Part shown: positions 9,133 to 19,113 of the stretch, piece after piece
How positions within the stretch are numbered: the stretch's first letter is position 1
How the letters are laid out: each line of letters begins with the position of its first letter
NCBI RefSeq assembly: GCF_902626525.1
Contig: NZ_CACOFR010000002.1
Location: forward strand, 62,001 to 126,000
Direction: 5' to 3'
DNA: 64,000 nt
Source: an uncultured Prochlorococcus sp.
GTDB lineage: Bacteria > Cyanobacteriota > Cyanobacteriia > PCC-6307 > Cyanobiaceae
Translations under genes and position numbers: made by a program
Notes under the pieces: generated by a model
The model's input: the letters and a program-made list of their open reading frames with translations, nothing else
Database searches by the model: none
What the model was told of the DNA's origin: nothing

Positions 9133-9585
9133 ATGAATACTTTGGTAGTTTATTTAGGATATTTTTATATAATAATTGGAACTATTTTTTTATTCATACC
9201 TTTAATTTATCTCGAGCTTGGCAGACCAAAAGACTTATTAAAAGCTTTTTTGAATTTATTATTAGGTTATTTATTGATAATTAAAAATAAAACCATAGAT
9301 GAATCATTTTTTATTTTTTTTCTCTTATTGACATCTCTATTTGTCTTATACCTAATAGAACTTTTCTCATCTAGATGGAATCAATTGACTGATAAAGAAA
9401 AAAATAAATTAACTACTTTTTTGGAATTCAAAAAGAATCTTTCAGAATTATTAAAGGCCATTAATATTGGTTCTATGAATCTTACAAAAAAACCTTTAAA
9501 TTTTTTTAATATTGATAAAAATAATCAAGATATAAGAAAAAAAAAGTGGGTAAGAAATAATAAAAATGATAATATAAATGTTTAA
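9133..9585 (+). CDS. Membrane protein with Ycf66-like N-terminus
   Basis: A 150-residue protein with three hydrophobic segments (about 5-28, 38-52, 60-78) followed by a basic soluble tail rich in Lys and Asn. The stretch around ELGRPKDLLKAFLNLLLGYL and the helix ending IELFSSRWNQL resemble, from memory, the layout of the cyanobacterial and plastid Ycf66 family: a short helix, a polar turn, then two helices. Ycf66 has no established function. It sits between tRNA-Leu and ileS, with separate 120 bp spacing to ileS. Family assignment is tentative; coding is well supported. Confidence 0.65.
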   Translation: MNTLVVYLGYFYIIIGTIFLFIPLIYLELGRPKDLLKAFLNLLLGYLLIIKNKTIDESFFIFFLLLTSLFVLYLIELFSSRWNQLTDKEKNKLTTFLEFKKNLSELLKAINIGSMNLTKKPLNFFNIDKNNQDIRKKKWVRNNKNDNINV

Positions 9586-9705
9586 ATCAAATCAATTGAT
9601 TATTTAAAACATCCTAAAAAACTACAGGTCAATTTAGAAAGAATATAATGAATTAAATTTGTTAAAAAAAATTCTATTGATCACCAATATTTCTCAAATA
9701 GACGT

Positions 9706-12612
9706 ATGAAATCTCAAAATAACAAAGAACAAAAATCAGAATTTTCCTACAAAGACACTTTAAATTTACTTAAAACTGACTTTTCAATGCGTGCTAATTC
9801 AGTTGTAAAAGAGCCTGAAATCCAAAATTTCTGGGCTAAGAATGACATTAATTTTAAATTAGGTTCAAATAACTCAGGAAAAATATTTACCTTACATGAT
9901 GGCCCACCCTATGCAAATGGACCGCTTCATATGGGGCATGCTCTGAACAAAGTTTTAAAAGACATAATTAATAAATACAAAACTTTAAAAGGTTTCAAAG
10001 TTCATTATGTTCCTGGCTGGGACTGTCATGGATTGCCTATTGAATTAAAAGTACTTCAGAATTTAAAATCTGATGAAAGAAAGAATCTAGACACCCTAAA
10101 ACTGAGAAAAAAAGCAACAGATTATGCATATTTCCAAATTAATAATCAAATGGAGGGTTTTAAAAGGTGGGGTATATGGGGAGATTGGGATAACCCTTAC
10201 TTAACCCTTAAGAAAAGTTATGAATCTGCTCAGATTGGAGTATTTGGGAAGATGTTTTTAAATGGATATATATATCGGGGTCTTAAACCTGTACATTGGA
10301 GTCCAAGTTCGAGAACTGCACTTGCAGAAGCAGAGTTAGAATATCCTGAAGAACATTATTCAAAAAGTATATATGTCTCTTTAAAAATCACTAAGATATC
10401 TGAAGAAATCCTTTCACAATTCTGTCAGGCGAATCCCAATATCAAAGAGGATTTTTTTCTAAATAATTCTTTTATAACTATTTGGACTACCACACCTTGG
10501 ACAATACCTGCTAATGAAGCAGTTGCAGTAAATCCAAAAATAAATTATGTTTTTGCTAGTGATGAAGGGAAAAAAATATACCTTTTTGCAAAAGAATTAT
10601 CCTCTGTAATTAGTAAGAAATTTAATAAAGATTTCAAGTTGCTTTTTGAAGTTAAAGGGGCTGATCTGGAATATATTGAATATCAACATCCTTCTAAAAA
10701 CAAAAATTGCAAAATTGTGCTTGGAGGAGATTACATTACTTTAGAATCTGGTACTGGAATTGTTCATACTGCACCTGGCCATGGTGTTGATGATTTTAGT
10801 GTAGGGAAGAAATATGATCTACCTATAACTTGTGTCGTTGATGAGAAAGGTAACTTGAATGAATATTCTGGCCAATTCAAAGGAGCCAATGTTCTTAAAG
10901 ATGCTAATGATTTGATAATTGAATATTTAAAGAAAAATAATTTGCTTCTATTACTAGAAAATTATAAGCATAGATATCCTTATGACTGGAGAACCAAAAA
11001 ACCTACTATTTTTAGAGCAACAGAACAATGGTTTGCATCTATAGATGGCTTCAGATCATCCGCATTAAAGGCAATAGAAGATGTTGAATGGATTCCATCA
11101 TCAGGGAAAAAAAGGATTTATTCTATGGTCGTTGGTAGAGGAGATTGGTGTATTTCAAGACAAAGATCATGGGGAGTTCCAATCCCAGTTTTTTATAAAA
11201 AAAACGGTAATGAAATTCTCCTCAACAGTGAGATAATTAATCATATTCAAAAACTTTTTAGTGAACACGGAGCAGATATTTGGTGGGACTGGGAAGTAAA
11301 AAAATTATTGCCTAAGAAATATTTAAGTGAAGCTATTCTTTGGGAGAAAGGAAAAGATACAATGGATGTCTGGTTCGATTCTGGATCTAGTTGGGCTGCA
11401 GTGTGTGAACAAAGAAGTGAGTTAAAGTATCCAGCTGATCTTTATTTAGAGGGCTCAGATCAACATCGAGGTTGGTTCCAATCTTCTTTGCTAACATCTG
11501 TTGCAGTAAATAACAAACCTCCCTATAAAAAAGTTGTAACTCATGGTTTTGCACTTGATGAAAATGGAAGAAAAATGAGTAAATCATTAGGAAATGTTAT
11601 TGATCCAAATTTAATTATTAATGGGGGTAATAATAAGAAAACTGAACCTGCTTATGGTGCTGATGTAATGAGATTATGGGTAAGCTCTGTAGATTATTCA
11701 GTAGATGTTCCGATTGGTTCAAATATACTCAAGCAGCTATCAGATGTTTATCGAAAAGTTCGAAACACAGCAAGATATCTTCTCGGTAATATTCATGATT
11801 ATGATCCTAAAATTGATAGTTTTGAAATTGATCAATTACCGCTATTAGATCAATGGATGTTGGGTAGATTAGCTGAGGTTACAGATCAAATATCAAATGC
11901 TTATGAGAATTATGAATTTTCGAAATTTTTTCAAATTTTACAAAGCTTTTGCGTTGTAGATTTATCAAATTTTTATTTGGATATTGCAAAGGATAGGTTA
12001 TATGTGAGTTCTAAATCAGAATTTAGGAGAAGAACATGTCAGTTCGTAATGTCTCAAGTTGTTGAAAATTTAGCTGTGCTTATCTCTCCAGTACTTTGTC
12101 ATATGGCTGAAGATATTTGGCAAAATATCCCATATCTTAATCAAGAACAATCAGTATTTGAAAAAGGATGGCCAATGTTTTCGCAGTCATGGAAAAATGA
12201 AATTTTAAATGTCCACATAACAAATTTAAGGAATTTGAGAGTTGAAATTAATAAGGCGATAGAAGGATGTAGAAATAAAAATATTATTGGCGCAGCATTG
12301 GAAACTGAAGTTAATTTTTTACCTCATGATAAAGTTTCAAAAGATTCTTTGAATTGGCTTGAAAAATTTGGTAATCAAGATGTAGATTTATTTCAAGACT
12401 GGCTAATAGTTTCAAATTTCCAAGTGGTTTCAAATTTGGACGATAATTCTCTAATTATCGATAAAAATAAACTTGGAATAATTCAAATTCTTAAAGCTCA
12501 TGGTCAAAAATGTGATAGATGTTGGCATTATCAAAGAGAAACTTTTAGTGGTATTCAAAATACAAAATTATGCAAAAGGTGTTCAAATATTATTAATAAT
12601 GAATTTTCTTAA
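9706..12612 (+). CDS. ileS: Isoleucyl-tRNA synthetase
   Basis: Class I synthetase that charges tRNA-Ile and edits Val. Full length, 968 residues. The HIGH-type motif is [11 protein letters not shown] (68-78), the KMSKS motif is at about 622-627, the editing domain contains the [10 protein letters not shown] stretch, and the C-terminal zinc ribbon CDRCWHYQ...LCKRC lies at about 935-957, marking the bacterial form. The TAA stop overlaps the stop of the convergent small gene in one TTAA. Confidence 0.98.
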   Translation: MKSQNNKEQKSEFSYKDTLNLLKTDFSMRANSVVKEPEIQNFWAKNDINFKLGSNNSGKIFTLHDGPPYANGPLHMGHALNKVLKDIINKYKTLKGFKVHYVPGWDCHGLPIELKVLQNLKSDERKNLDTLKLRKKATDYAYFQINNQMEGFKRWGIWGDWDNPYLTLKKSYESAQIGVFGKMFLNGYIYRGLKPVHWSPSSRTALAEAELEYPEEHYSKSIYVSLKITKISEEILSQFCQANPNIKEDFFLNNSFITIWTTTPWTIPANEAVAVNPKINYVFASDEGKKIYLFAKELSSVISKKFNKDFKLLFEVKGADLEYIEYQHPSKNKNCKIVLGGDYITLESGTGIVHTAPGHGVDDFSVGKKYDLPITCVVDEKGNLNEYSGQFKGANVLKDANDLIIEYLKKNNLLLLLENYKHRYPYDWRTKKPTIFRATEQWFASIDGFRSSALKAIEDVEWIPSSGKKRIYSMVVGRGDWCISRQRSWGVPIPVFYKKNGNEILLNSEIINHIQKLFSEHGADIWWDWEVKKLLPKKYLSEAILWEKGKDTMDVWFDSGSSWAAVCEQRSELKYPADLYLEGSDQHRGWFQSSLLTSVAVNNKPPYKKVVTHGFALDENGRKMSKSLGNVIDPNLIINGGNNKKTEPAYGADVMRLWVSSVDYSVDVPIGSNILKQLSDVYRKVRNTARYLLGNIHDYDPKIDSFEIDQLPLLDQWMLGRLAEVTDQISNAYENYEFSKFFQILQSFCVVDLSNFYLDIAKDRLYVSSKSEFRRRTCQFVMSQVVENLAVLISPVLCHMAEDIWQNIPYLNQEQSVFEKGWPMFSQSWKNEILNVHITNLRNLRVEINKAIEGCRNKNIIGAALETEVNFLPHDKVSKDSLNWLEKFGNQDVDLFQDWLIVSNFQVVSNLDDNSLIIDKNKLGIIQILKAHGQKCDRCWHYQRETFSGIQNTKLCKRCSNIINNEFS

Positions 12613-12917
12613 ATCCAGTTATCTCTATTTAGAAAGAAAAATGAGTTTTGATTTTCTTTTATAAAGTTATCTTTGGTCTCTGTTAAGGGGGACTGAAAAA
12701 GTTTAAAGTTTGTAATTATATAATCAAATCCTATAATTTTTTTTTCTACATCTATTTCAATTGGGTGGGTAGTAGAGCTACTGAAACCTTTAAAAATAAT
12801 AATTTCTAATTTTTCTTTATGATTTTTGTTATGAATTAAACCTTCAACTATAAGTATCCTATTAGGAATTGTAGAACTTATTCTTTCTAGACTATTTATT
12901 AAGTCAATATTTTTCAT
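12609..12917 (-). CDS. Conserved hypothetical protein
   Basis: About 102 residues from the ATG at 12917 ([15 protein letters not shown]...); an in-frame ATG at 12944 would add nine residues and deepen the overlap with the upstream gene. The sequence looks like a compact alpha/beta fold: a helix, then [36 protein letters not shown] and [19 protein letters not shown]. No catalytic motif is recognised. It overlaps the DUF3177 gene by 14 bp (41 bp with the longer start), so the two are coupled. Confidence 0.7.
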   Translation of the reverse strand: MKNIDLINSLERISSTIPNRILIVEGLIHNKNHKEKLEIIIFKGFSSSTTHPIEIDVEKKIIGFDYIITNFKLFQSPLTETKDNFIKENQNSFFFLNRDNWI

Positions 12918-13527
12918 TTTTGGAGAAGCAAGAGTTTCGTCCATTTTTAGGAAATTGAATTATTAACCATTGAATTAATCCTAAAATATAAATTAATAGT
13001 GATGCTAATCCAATAAATTTTGCTACGGGCTGAGTAAAGTTAGCTCCAAATAAAAAATTAAATAAACTTTTTATAATAAGGTAAAAATTTGAGGAAGGCT
13101 CAAGCCAGATTTTGCATTCAGCCGAATTAATAAAAGAAAAGCAGCTATAGTTTTGTAGACTTAGAATTAGAAAATTTAAAGATATAAAAGTAAGCCACCA
13201 TCTCCATATTTTTGTTGTTGTGGTAAGTGAGTAAGAAAAATCATATTCTTCTAATTCATCATTAATATCATTCCAAAACCAAACCGAGATTGTCATTAAT
13301 AATGTTGAAATATTTGTAATAACCAAAGCATAACTATACTTGCCTATTAAAAGCAAAAGGCTTATAAAAAATAAAAGGGATATTTTCCAATATATAGATA
13401 AAAGCTTATTAACAGCCATATTCCTTTTTTTGATTGACCAAAAGAATAATGTAATAGGGATACCAATAAAGAAAATTATTGAAAGCTGAAAAGATACCCA
13501 AACAGAAAGTTGATTAAGAAAGTTCAA
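12904..13527 (-). CDS. DUF3177 family membrane protein
   Basis: A 207-residue integral membrane protein with about six hydrophobic helices (roughly 8-30, 42-60, 66-85, 110-125, 147-165, 170-192). The opening VWVSFQLSIIFFIGIPITLFFW and the IYWKIS motif fit DUF3177, a family of unknown role found in cyanobacteria. It is the first gene of a two-gene unit on this strand and faces trmB across a 122 bp spacer that holds a palindrome. No residues suggest catalysis. Confidence 0.72.
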   Translation of the reverse strand: MNFLNQLSVWVSFQLSIIFFIGIPITLFFWSIKKRNMAVNKLLSIYWKISLLFFISLLLLIGKYSYALVITNISTLLMTISVWFWNDINDELEEYDFSYSLTTTTKIWRWWLTFISLNFLILSLQNYSCFSFINSAECKIWLEPSSNFYLIIKSLFNFLFGANFTQPVAKFIGLASLLIYILGLIQWLIIQFPKNGRNSCFSKNEKY

Positions 13528-13580
13528 AACTTTTTCTTTTTACATACATAATAATTAAACATTAAACTGTTACTTTTTAA

Positions 13581-13600
13581 ATAACTATTGTCATAGTTAT
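13581..13600. repeat. Inverted repeat between the DUF3177 gene and trmB
   Basis: ATAACTA-TTGTCA-TAGTTAT: perfect 7 bp arms around a 6 bp centre, in the 122 bp spacer between the divergent DUF3177 gene and trmB. The form suits a dimeric regulator, but chance in AT-rich DNA is possible. Confidence 0.5.
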
Positions 13601-13649
13601 GAATATATACGAATCTTTTATTATTAACTAGATATAAATTAATAGTTGC

Positions 13650-14279
13650 ATGAGACAGCATGTAAACCCCCTCAGCAATAATTTTGATGAAGTTGAGAGA
13701 ATCCCTTCTTTGATTAAAATTTTTGATAATTCTAAATTGAATCTCCATTTGGATATAGGTTGCGCATCTGGTGAGTTTCTATTCGATTTAGCTTTAATTA
13801 ATACTAATTGGAACTATTTAGGGATTGAAATTCGTGAGAGATTAGTGAAAACAGCCAAATTAAAAGTACAAGAAAGAGATATCAAAAATTTATATTTTGT
13901 ATTTGGTAGCGCTAATAACATTGTGAATGATCATAATTTTAAATTTATTATTAAAAATATAAAAAGTATTTCCTTTAACTTCCCAGATCCATGGTTTAAG
14001 AAGAGACATTATAAAAGGCGTGTAATTCAGCCAGATTTTATTAATACTCTCTCAAATTCAATGAAAAAAGGATCTCTAATTTTTATTAAAACGGATGTAG
14101 AAGATTTATTCTATTATATGGATAACACTATATCAAGTAATTTCAATTTTAAAAAAATAGAGAAAAAGAATTTTAATTATGCAGAGACTTTTAATCCTAA
14201 TAAAGTAAAAACTAATCGGGAAAAATATGTCATTGAGAATAATCTTGATATCTTTGAGAGGATTTATATAAAAATCTGA
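13650..14279 (+). CDS. trmB: tRNA (guanine-N7-)-methyltransferase
   Basis: SAM-dependent enzyme that forms m7G46 in the variable loop of many tRNAs. The 209 residues carry the SAM motif [10 protein letters not shown] (34-43), the acidic GIEIRE loop (about 66-71) and the family signature [17 protein letters not shown] (about 108-124). Shorter at the N-terminus than the E. coli enzyme, as in other cyanobacteria. The stop is 7 bp from the convergent glmM. Confidence 0.94.
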   Translation: MRQHVNPLSNNFDEVERIPSLIKIFDNSKLNLHLDIGCASGEFLFDLALINTNWNYLGIEIRERLVKTAKLKVQERDIKNLYFVFGSANNIVNDHNFKFIIKNIKSISFNFPDPWFKKRHYKRRVIQPDFINTLSNSMKKGSLIFIKTDVEDLFYYMDNTISSNFNFKKIEKKNFNYAETFNPNKVKTNREKYVIENNLDIFERIYIKI

Positions 14280-14286
14280 TTAATAT

Positions 14287-15639
14287 TTAATTCATTATTT
14301 TTTTTATTTCTAAACCAAGTCGGTTTGCTATTTCGCTTGATAAAGAAAAAACCCTATTCTGATTTTTGGCCTCAACAAGCACCCTTATTAATGGTTCTGT
14401 GCCGCTAGGCCTTATATAAACTCTACAATTATCTGAGTAAATCTCTTGGTAATTTTCTATGGTTTGATTAATTAAAAATTTGTGTTTTTGATTTATTTTA
14501 TTAATATTAAAATCTAAATTAATGTTAGTTAATTCTTGATGAAAAGGTTCGAAACTACTTTTAAGCCAATCTTCTAGAGTAATTTTTTTCTTTTTACAAA
14601 ATTTAGAAATTTGTAGTGCAGTTAAGATCCCATCTCCAGAAAAGTTATTAATTTTTGAAAGTATGTGACCTGACTGCTCACCTCCTAAGATTGCAGTTTT
14701 TTTCTTAATTGCCTCATAGACGAATTTATCTCCAACATCAGTTCTATATAAAATTCCACCAATTTTGTTCCAAGCCTTTTCAAAACCTAAATTTGCCATT
14801 TGAGTTGATATTAGTAAATTATGTGTGAGATTTTTTTGTTCTAAAAGTTCTCTACCCCAAAGAAAAAGGATATGATCTCCATCTAATACATTACATTTAG
14901 AATCAATCCCCATTACTCTATCTGCATCCCCATCGAAGCTAAATCCCATATCTGCAGAATTATCTCGTAATGCTTTTTTTAAAGGTTTTAGGTGAGTAGA
15001 ACCACAATTCATATTAATCTTTAAACCATTTTTAGAGTTATTGATTACTTTTACATCAGCGCCAAGATGTTGGAATATTTTTTTTGCGCAAGTTGTGGCT
15101 GAACCATAACATGTGTCTAATATTATTTTCATACCGCTTAAATTTTCTCCCTCCATTGTTTGGATTAGACTTTGTATGTAAACATTCATGAGCTCTTTAT
15201 TGGTTTTTAAAGATATCTCTTTTATGGGAAGTGATTTATCTTGTTTTAAATCTTCAATTAATTTTTGAATATTATTTTCAAAACTTTTAGTGATCTTTTG
15301 ACCATTATGATCAAAGATTTTTATACCATTATATTCAGGTGGATTGTGACTGGCAGATATCATTATCCCACTACTCATTTTTTCTTTTTTGATTAAAAAT
15401 GGAAGCGCAGGAGTAGGGCAGATTCCGATATTTATAAATTTTTTGCCACTTGCAATGATACCTGTTGCTATTGCTTTAAGCAGAATATCTCCACTAATCC
15501 TAGTATCTCTTCCAATTAATATTGGATTATTATTTTTTAAAGTCAAACCAAGAGCATATCCAACATTATATGCTAATGAATAAGTTATCTCTTCATTAAA
15601 TCTACCTCTTATTCCATCAGTTCCAAAGATTGATTGCAT
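14287..15639 (-). CDS. glmM: Phosphoglucosamine mutase
   Basis: Converts glucosamine-6-P to glucosamine-1-P for UDP-GlcNAc, peptidoglycan and LPS. The 450 residues match GlmM. FGTDGIRG opens the protein, the phosphoserine loop is [11 protein letters not shown] (S97 is the phosphorylated Ser), the Mg-binding loop is FDGDADR (about 235-241) and the sugar-phosphate loop [11 protein letters not shown] is near the end. A second phosphohexomutase with a different substrate profile lies at 47117. It faces the thioredoxin gene. Confidence 0.96.
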   Translation of the reverse strand: MQSIFGTDGIRGRFNEEITYSLAYNVGYALGLTLKNNNPILIGRDTRISGDILLKAIATGIIASGKKFINIGICPTPALPFLIKKEKMSSGIMISASHNPPEYNGIKIFDHNGQKITKSFENNIQKLIEDLKQDKSLPIKEISLKTNKELMNVYIQSLIQTMEGENLSGMKIILDTCYGSATTCAKKIFQHLGADVKVINNSKNGLKINMNCGSTHLKPLKKALRDNSADMGFSFDGDADRVMGIDSKCNVLDGDHILFLWGRELLEQKNLTHNLLISTQMANLGFEKAWNKIGGILYRTDVGDKFVYEAIKKKTAILGGEQSGHILSKINNFSGDGILTALQISKFCKKKKITLEDWLKSSFEPFHQELTNINLDFNINKINQKHKFLINQTIENYQEIYSDNCRVYIRPSGTEPLIRVLVEAKNQNRVFSLSSEIANRLGLEIKKIMN

Positions 15640-15731
15640 AATCTGATTTTAGTAATTAGAAATATTTTTCACATAATTTAGTTTTTATCTTATCAGTTGA
15701 TTAAAAAGGAAAGTATTAATCTTCTCTATAT

Positions 15732-16322
15732 TTGTTTAACTTATTTAAGATGTTTGAAGTAAGAAAATCTTTATTAATGCAATTTGAGAATAGAGAACCA
15801 CTTTTAAATAAAAACTCAAAAGCAATAATTGTTTTTTTTATTGCAATAGTTATAACTTCTTTAATTTTATTTAAAAATATCTTTTTTCAATCCACTTTCC
15901 TTCTTAAGAATTTTGGAGAATTATCTGTTGATCCTGCAATTGCTTTTAAAAACAATAAGCCTACTTTCCTCGAATTTTATGCAGAGTGGTGTGAGGTTTG
16001 CAAAGAAATGGCTCCAAAAGTATCTGCTTTAAGAGATGAATATGAAAAAGATATTAATTTTGTTTTTTTAAATGTTGATAATCCAAAATGGGGAAATTAT
16101 ATTAAGAGATTTGATGTTAATGGTATTCCTCAAGTTAATCTTTTTGATAAAAAAGGTAACCTAAAATTTACTTTTATTGGTAAACAAGAAGAAAAAACAA
16201 TTAGAGAATCTATTGCTAATTTAGAAAAAGAAACAAAATCTAATGAAGAAGTTATTAATGCTGAAGTTTCAGTAATCAAAGAAAATAAAAATAATAAGTT
16301 TATGCCTAGAAGTCATGGATGA
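15732..16322 (+). CDS. Membrane-anchored thioredoxin-like protein (TxlA/HCF164 type)
   Basis: Thiol-disulfide protein tethered to the membrane with one N-terminal helix (about 31-52) and a thioredoxin fold behind it. The active site is FYAEWCEVCKEM (C87 and C90, CEVC), followed by the cis-Pro in NGIPQVNLF. This layout matches cyanobacterial TxlA and plastid HCF164, which pass reducing power across the thylakoid membrane for cytochrome assembly. The start could be the ATG at 15732 or the one at 15750; both keep the anchor. Ends 2 bp from the convergent thyX. Confidence 0.82.
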   Translation: MFNLFKMFEVRKSLLMQFENREPLLNKNSKAIIVFFIAIVITSLILFKNIFFQSTFLLKNFGELSVDPAIAFKNNKPTFLEFYAEWCEVCKEMAPKVSALRDEYEKDINFVFLNVDNPKWGNYIKRFDVNGIPQVNLFDKKGNLKFTFIGKQEEKTIRESIANLEKETKSNEEVINAEVSVIKENKNNKFMPRSHG

Positions 16323-16324
16323 TT

Positions 16325-16957
16325 TTACCAATCTAGAGATTTTGATACGATCGGAAAACTCTTTTTAAAAATAGATTTACAGTTTTGTGCTATAGACATA
16401 TGCTCTTTTTGAGTACCATGAGCTGATCTTAAATGAATGTAATGTATCCAGGATCGGCATGATCCAGACATATAGATCCTAGTTGGAGTTGCTAAAGGTA
16501 AAACAAATCGTGCACATTCTTTAGCTATTCCTTCAGCAAGTAAATCTTCGTATAGTTTTGACGCAGCTTTAAAATGTGATTCAATTTTTTCATTGAATCT
16601 TTTTTTTAATTCATCAGGTACGTCAGGAATAGAATTTTGCCTATTTTTAAAATCTTGTCTTCTCAAATCTGGTAAAGGAATATTACCTAGTTGAGAGCTA
16701 TCTGCATATCTCTGAGAAAATTCCTGAAAGGTAAAAGATCTATGTCTAAGAATTTGGGCTGCAATTCCTCTATTTGTTTCTATTTGTAGGGTCATAAATG
16801 CCTGTTCAAATACACTCCAATGTTCATTTTTAATGCAATATTTTAATAATTTTGAGTAATCTTCATTTTTCTGATTGTTTGGATTACTTACTCTTGCGAT
16901 GTAAGCCATTGTTTTTTCTGCATCAGGAGTTAACGAAATTAGTTCAACTTTACTCAT
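16325..16957 (-). CDS. thyX: Flavin-dependent thymidylate synthase
   Basis: Makes dTMP from dUMP using FAD, NADPH and methylene-tetrahydrofolate. The ThyX signature RHRSFTFQEFSQR is at 71-83. Length is 210 residues. It is the last gene of a unit P-loop protein - dcd - thyX with 1-4 bp gaps; dcd supplies dUTP and hence the dUMP that ThyX uses. No thyA is present in the window. Confidence 0.97.
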   Translation of the reverse strand: MSKVELISLTPDAEKTMAYIARVSNPNNQKNEDYSKLLKYCIKNEHWSVFEQAFMTLQIETNRGIAAQILRHRSFTFQEFSQRYADSSQLGNIPLPDLRRQDFKNRQNSIPDVPDELKKRFNEKIESHFKAASKLYEDLLAEGIAKECARFVLPLATPTRIYMSGSCRSWIHYIHLRSAHGTQKEHMSIAQNCKSIFKKSFPIVSKSLDW

Positions 16958-16958
16958 T

Positions 16959-17552
16959 TTATATTTTTGCTAGAGTTACCTTCTCTGGTTGATTTTGATA
17001 TTTACCTTTTCTATCGTGATAAGTCGTAGCACAAGGATCACCTTCAAAAAAGAGAAGTTGGCAGATACCCTCGTTAGCATAAATTCTGCAATCTGCTCCT
17101 GAACTATTACTAAATTCTAAAGTTAGGTGCCCTTCCCATCCAGCCTCTGCGGGAGTAGTGTTGACTATAATCCCTAGTCGTGCGTAAGTACTTTTACCGA
17201 TGCAAATTACAGTTATATTTTCTGGTACTTTCATCTTTTCTAAAGCCACTCCTAGACCATATGAATGAGCAGGAAGAATAAAAAAATCCCCATCATCATC
17301 ATGATGAAGATCAGTTTTCTCTAAATTATCAGGATTAAACTTTTTGGGATTCATCACAGTACCAGGAATATGTCTAAAAATTAAGAATTCTTTTGATGAA
17401 AGTCTTAAATCATAACCATAAGATGAACATCCGTAACTCAAAACTGGCTGTTGCTGATTATCAGGCTCAAGATGCCTTACCAAATTTGATTGAAAGGGGT
17501 TGATCATCCCTTCAGACGCTTTTTGATTTATCCAAAGATCATTTTTTAGCAT
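16959..17552 (-). CDS. dcd: dCTP deaminase
   Basis: Deaminates dCTP to dUTP, the main source of dUMP for thymidylate. The 197 residues show the trimeric dUTPase/Dcd fold: GYDLRLSSKEF, the KSTYARLG motif (120-127) and the AEAGWEGHLTLEFSN loop (136-149). Placed 1 bp upstream of thyX and downstream of the P-loop protein, an operon for deoxypyrimidine supply. A separate dUTPase is not seen here. Confidence 0.95.
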   Translation of the reverse strand: MLKNDLWINQKASEGMINPFQSNLVRHLEPDNQQQPVLSYGCSSYGYDLRLSSKEFLIFRHIPGTVMNPKKFNPDNLEKTDLHHDDDGDFFILPAHSYGLGVALEKMKVPENITVICIGKSTYARLGIIVNTTPAEAGWEGHLTLEFSNSSGADCRIYANEGICQLLFFEGDPCATTYHDRKGKYQNQPEKVTLAKI

Positions 17553-17556
17553 TGTT

Positions 17557-18138
17557 TTATGAGCGTAGTTCCGTAACTTGGTTAGCCATTAATAATAAAT
17601 CTTTAGGAATACCTGTACCAGTAAGGATTACATCTCCTGATATAGATCTGTTTTCAAGTGTTGAAATCAAATCATCCTTATCGATGATTTTCATCTCAAT
17701 TGCGAGAAAAATTTCATCAAGTATGATTTGCTCATTTTCACCAGAAATTAATTCTTTTTTGCAAAAATCCCATAATTCAAAAGTTGAAGCATGAATAGAT
17801 TTTTTTAAATCTTTATTATTCTCAAATTCTTCTGGATTATATTGATCAAAGGAATGAGATGATCTTATCCAAGTTAAATTACCACAGAGCTTTACTGGAT
17901 TTGTTATTCCTTGTTTAACTCCTCCTTTCATGAATTGTACTAAAAGTACTTTCCTACCAAGTGCAGCATTTCTTAAACAATCTCTGATTATAGAGGAGTA
18001 ACTTCCTCTATAACTAGATTTATAGATTTGGATTTGCCCGTTATGTGTAAAGTTTTTAAATCTTATTTTTTTGGCAGAACCTATTTTTGCAACATTAAAA
18101 TTATCCTTGGAATAATTATTAGATGAACTAATTACCAT
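17557..18138 (-). CDS. CobO/BtuR-like P-loop family protein with a degenerate Walker A
   Basis: Resembles the cob(I)alamin adenosyltransferase CobO fold: GRKVLLVQFMKGG (61-73), a Walker B IILDEIFLAI (138-147) and a closing ILTGTGIPKDLLLMANQVTEL. However, where CobO has GNGKGKTT there is SSYRGSYSS (41-49), with no GKT or GKS. I recall cyanobacterial relatives with a similar SSHR-type loop, so this may be a family of its own rather than decay. It starts the dcd-thyX operon and faces ntcA. Adenosyltransferase activity is doubtful. Confidence 0.75.
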   Translation of the reverse strand: MVISSSNNYSKDNFNVAKIGSAKKIRFKNFTHNGQIQIYKSSYRGSYSSIIRDCLRNAALGRKVLLVQFMKGGVKQGITNPVKLCGNLTWIRSSHSFDQYNPEEFENNKDLKKSIHASTFELWDFCKKELISGENEQIILDEIFLAIEMKIIDKDDLISTLENRSISGDVILTGTGIPKDLLLMANQVTELRS

Positions 18139-18339
18139 TATTTTAGAATTATTTTCTACATGCAGTATAATTTGAATTTAAGTACACTGCATATAGTGTA
18201 ATTTTACTTAAGAAAGTCCTGATACGATTAAAAATAACAGAAAGCAATTTATAGAGAAATCAATAAGAATTGAAAATTGTTACTGTTGATACAAGATATT
18301 TCAGAGTGTCTTCTTAAATTTTTAAAAGTCAAGATATTT
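18139..18339. promoter_or_regulatory. Divergent promoter region of the P-loop operon and ntcA
   Basis: A 201 bp gene-free region. It contains a perfect inverted repeat TACACT-GCATAT-AGTGTA at 18183-18200, and a near-consensus NtcA box GTT-ACTGTTGA-TAC at 18279-18292 (one mismatch from GTA-N8-TAC) about 48 bp ahead of the ntcA start. ntcA is known to regulate itself in cyanobacteria through such a box. A TATAAT-like hexamer is visible at the left end. Assignments are by motif only. Confidence 0.55.
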
Positions 18340-19074
18340 ATGATACCTACTTCTCGAGGATTTAACCGCTTTACTTCCCAGCAGTCCGGACAAAGTAAAA
18401 TTAACTCTGTTGGAGATCGTTTTCCAATTAATAGATCTTTAATGGAAGTTATTAAAGGTCTTGAGGGTGCAAACACAGAAATGGTAGAGAGATCTAAAAC
18501 AATATTTTTCCCTGGGGACCCTGCAGAGAGAGTTTATCTGATAAGAAGAGGAGCAGTAAGGTTGTCAAGAGTTTATGAGTCAGGTGAAGAGATAACTGTT
18601 GCTCTTTTAAGAGAAAATAGCATCTTTGGTGTTTTATCTCTTCTAACAGGCCATAGATCTGATCGTTTTTATCATGCCATAGCTTTTACAAGAGTTGAGA
18701 TGATAACGGCGCCTGCGAATTCTGTTTTAAGAGCAATAGAAGCGGATGCTTCAGTAGGACTATTATTGTTGCAAGGTCTTTCAAGTAGGATCTTACAAAC
18801 AGAAACGATGATAGAAACTCTTACTCATAGAGATATGTCTTCTCGTTTAGTAAGCTTCTTAATGGTTCTTTGTAGAGACTTTGGAGTTGCAAGTGAAAAA
18901 GGCATTACAATAGATTTAAGACTTTCTCATCAAGCAATTGCTGAAGCTATTGGTTCTACAAGAGTTACAATTACAAGATTATTGGGCGATTTAAAAGATT
19001 CTGGGCTCCTCACTATTGAAAGAAAAAAGATTACAGTATTTGACCCAATAGCTCTTGCAAAAAAATTTAATTGA
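18340..19074 (+). CDS. ntcA: Global nitrogen regulator NtcA
   Basis: CRP/FNR-family activator that senses 2-oxoglutarate and turns on nitrogen assimilation genes, binding GTA-N8-TAC. From ATG 18340 ([10 protein letters not shown]) there are 244 residues. An earlier in-frame start at 18277 would add 21 residues that do not belong to the family. The cyclic-nucleotide-like effector domain contains [21 protein letters not shown], and the C-terminal HTH contains [21 protein letters not shown] (about 195-215). A target, amt1, with a perfect box lies about 13 kb away. Confidence 0.96.
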   Translation: MIPTSRGFNRFTSQQSGQSKINSVGDRFPINRSLMEVIKGLEGANTEMVERSKTIFFPGDPAERVYLIRRGAVRLSRVYESGEEITVALLRENSIFGVLSLLTGHRSDRFYHAIAFTRVEMITAPANSVLRAIEADASVGLLLLQGLSSRILQTETMIETLTHRDMSSRLVSFLMVLCRDFGVASEKGITIDLRLSHQAIAEAIGSTRVTITRLLGDLKDSGLLTIERKKITVFDPIALAKKFN

Positions 19075-19113
19075 TACATCATTAACTATGATGTATTGAA
19101 TGCATGAAATAAT

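Noticed and set aside
9594-9605. AATCAATTGATT palindrome between the Ycf66-like gene and ileS
   Set aside because: Short, made of A and T mostly, and expected by chance in such DNA.
13524-13748. 74-residue minus-strand frame across the trmB start
   Set aside because: Overlaps the start of trmB, low-complexity composition, no conserved motif.
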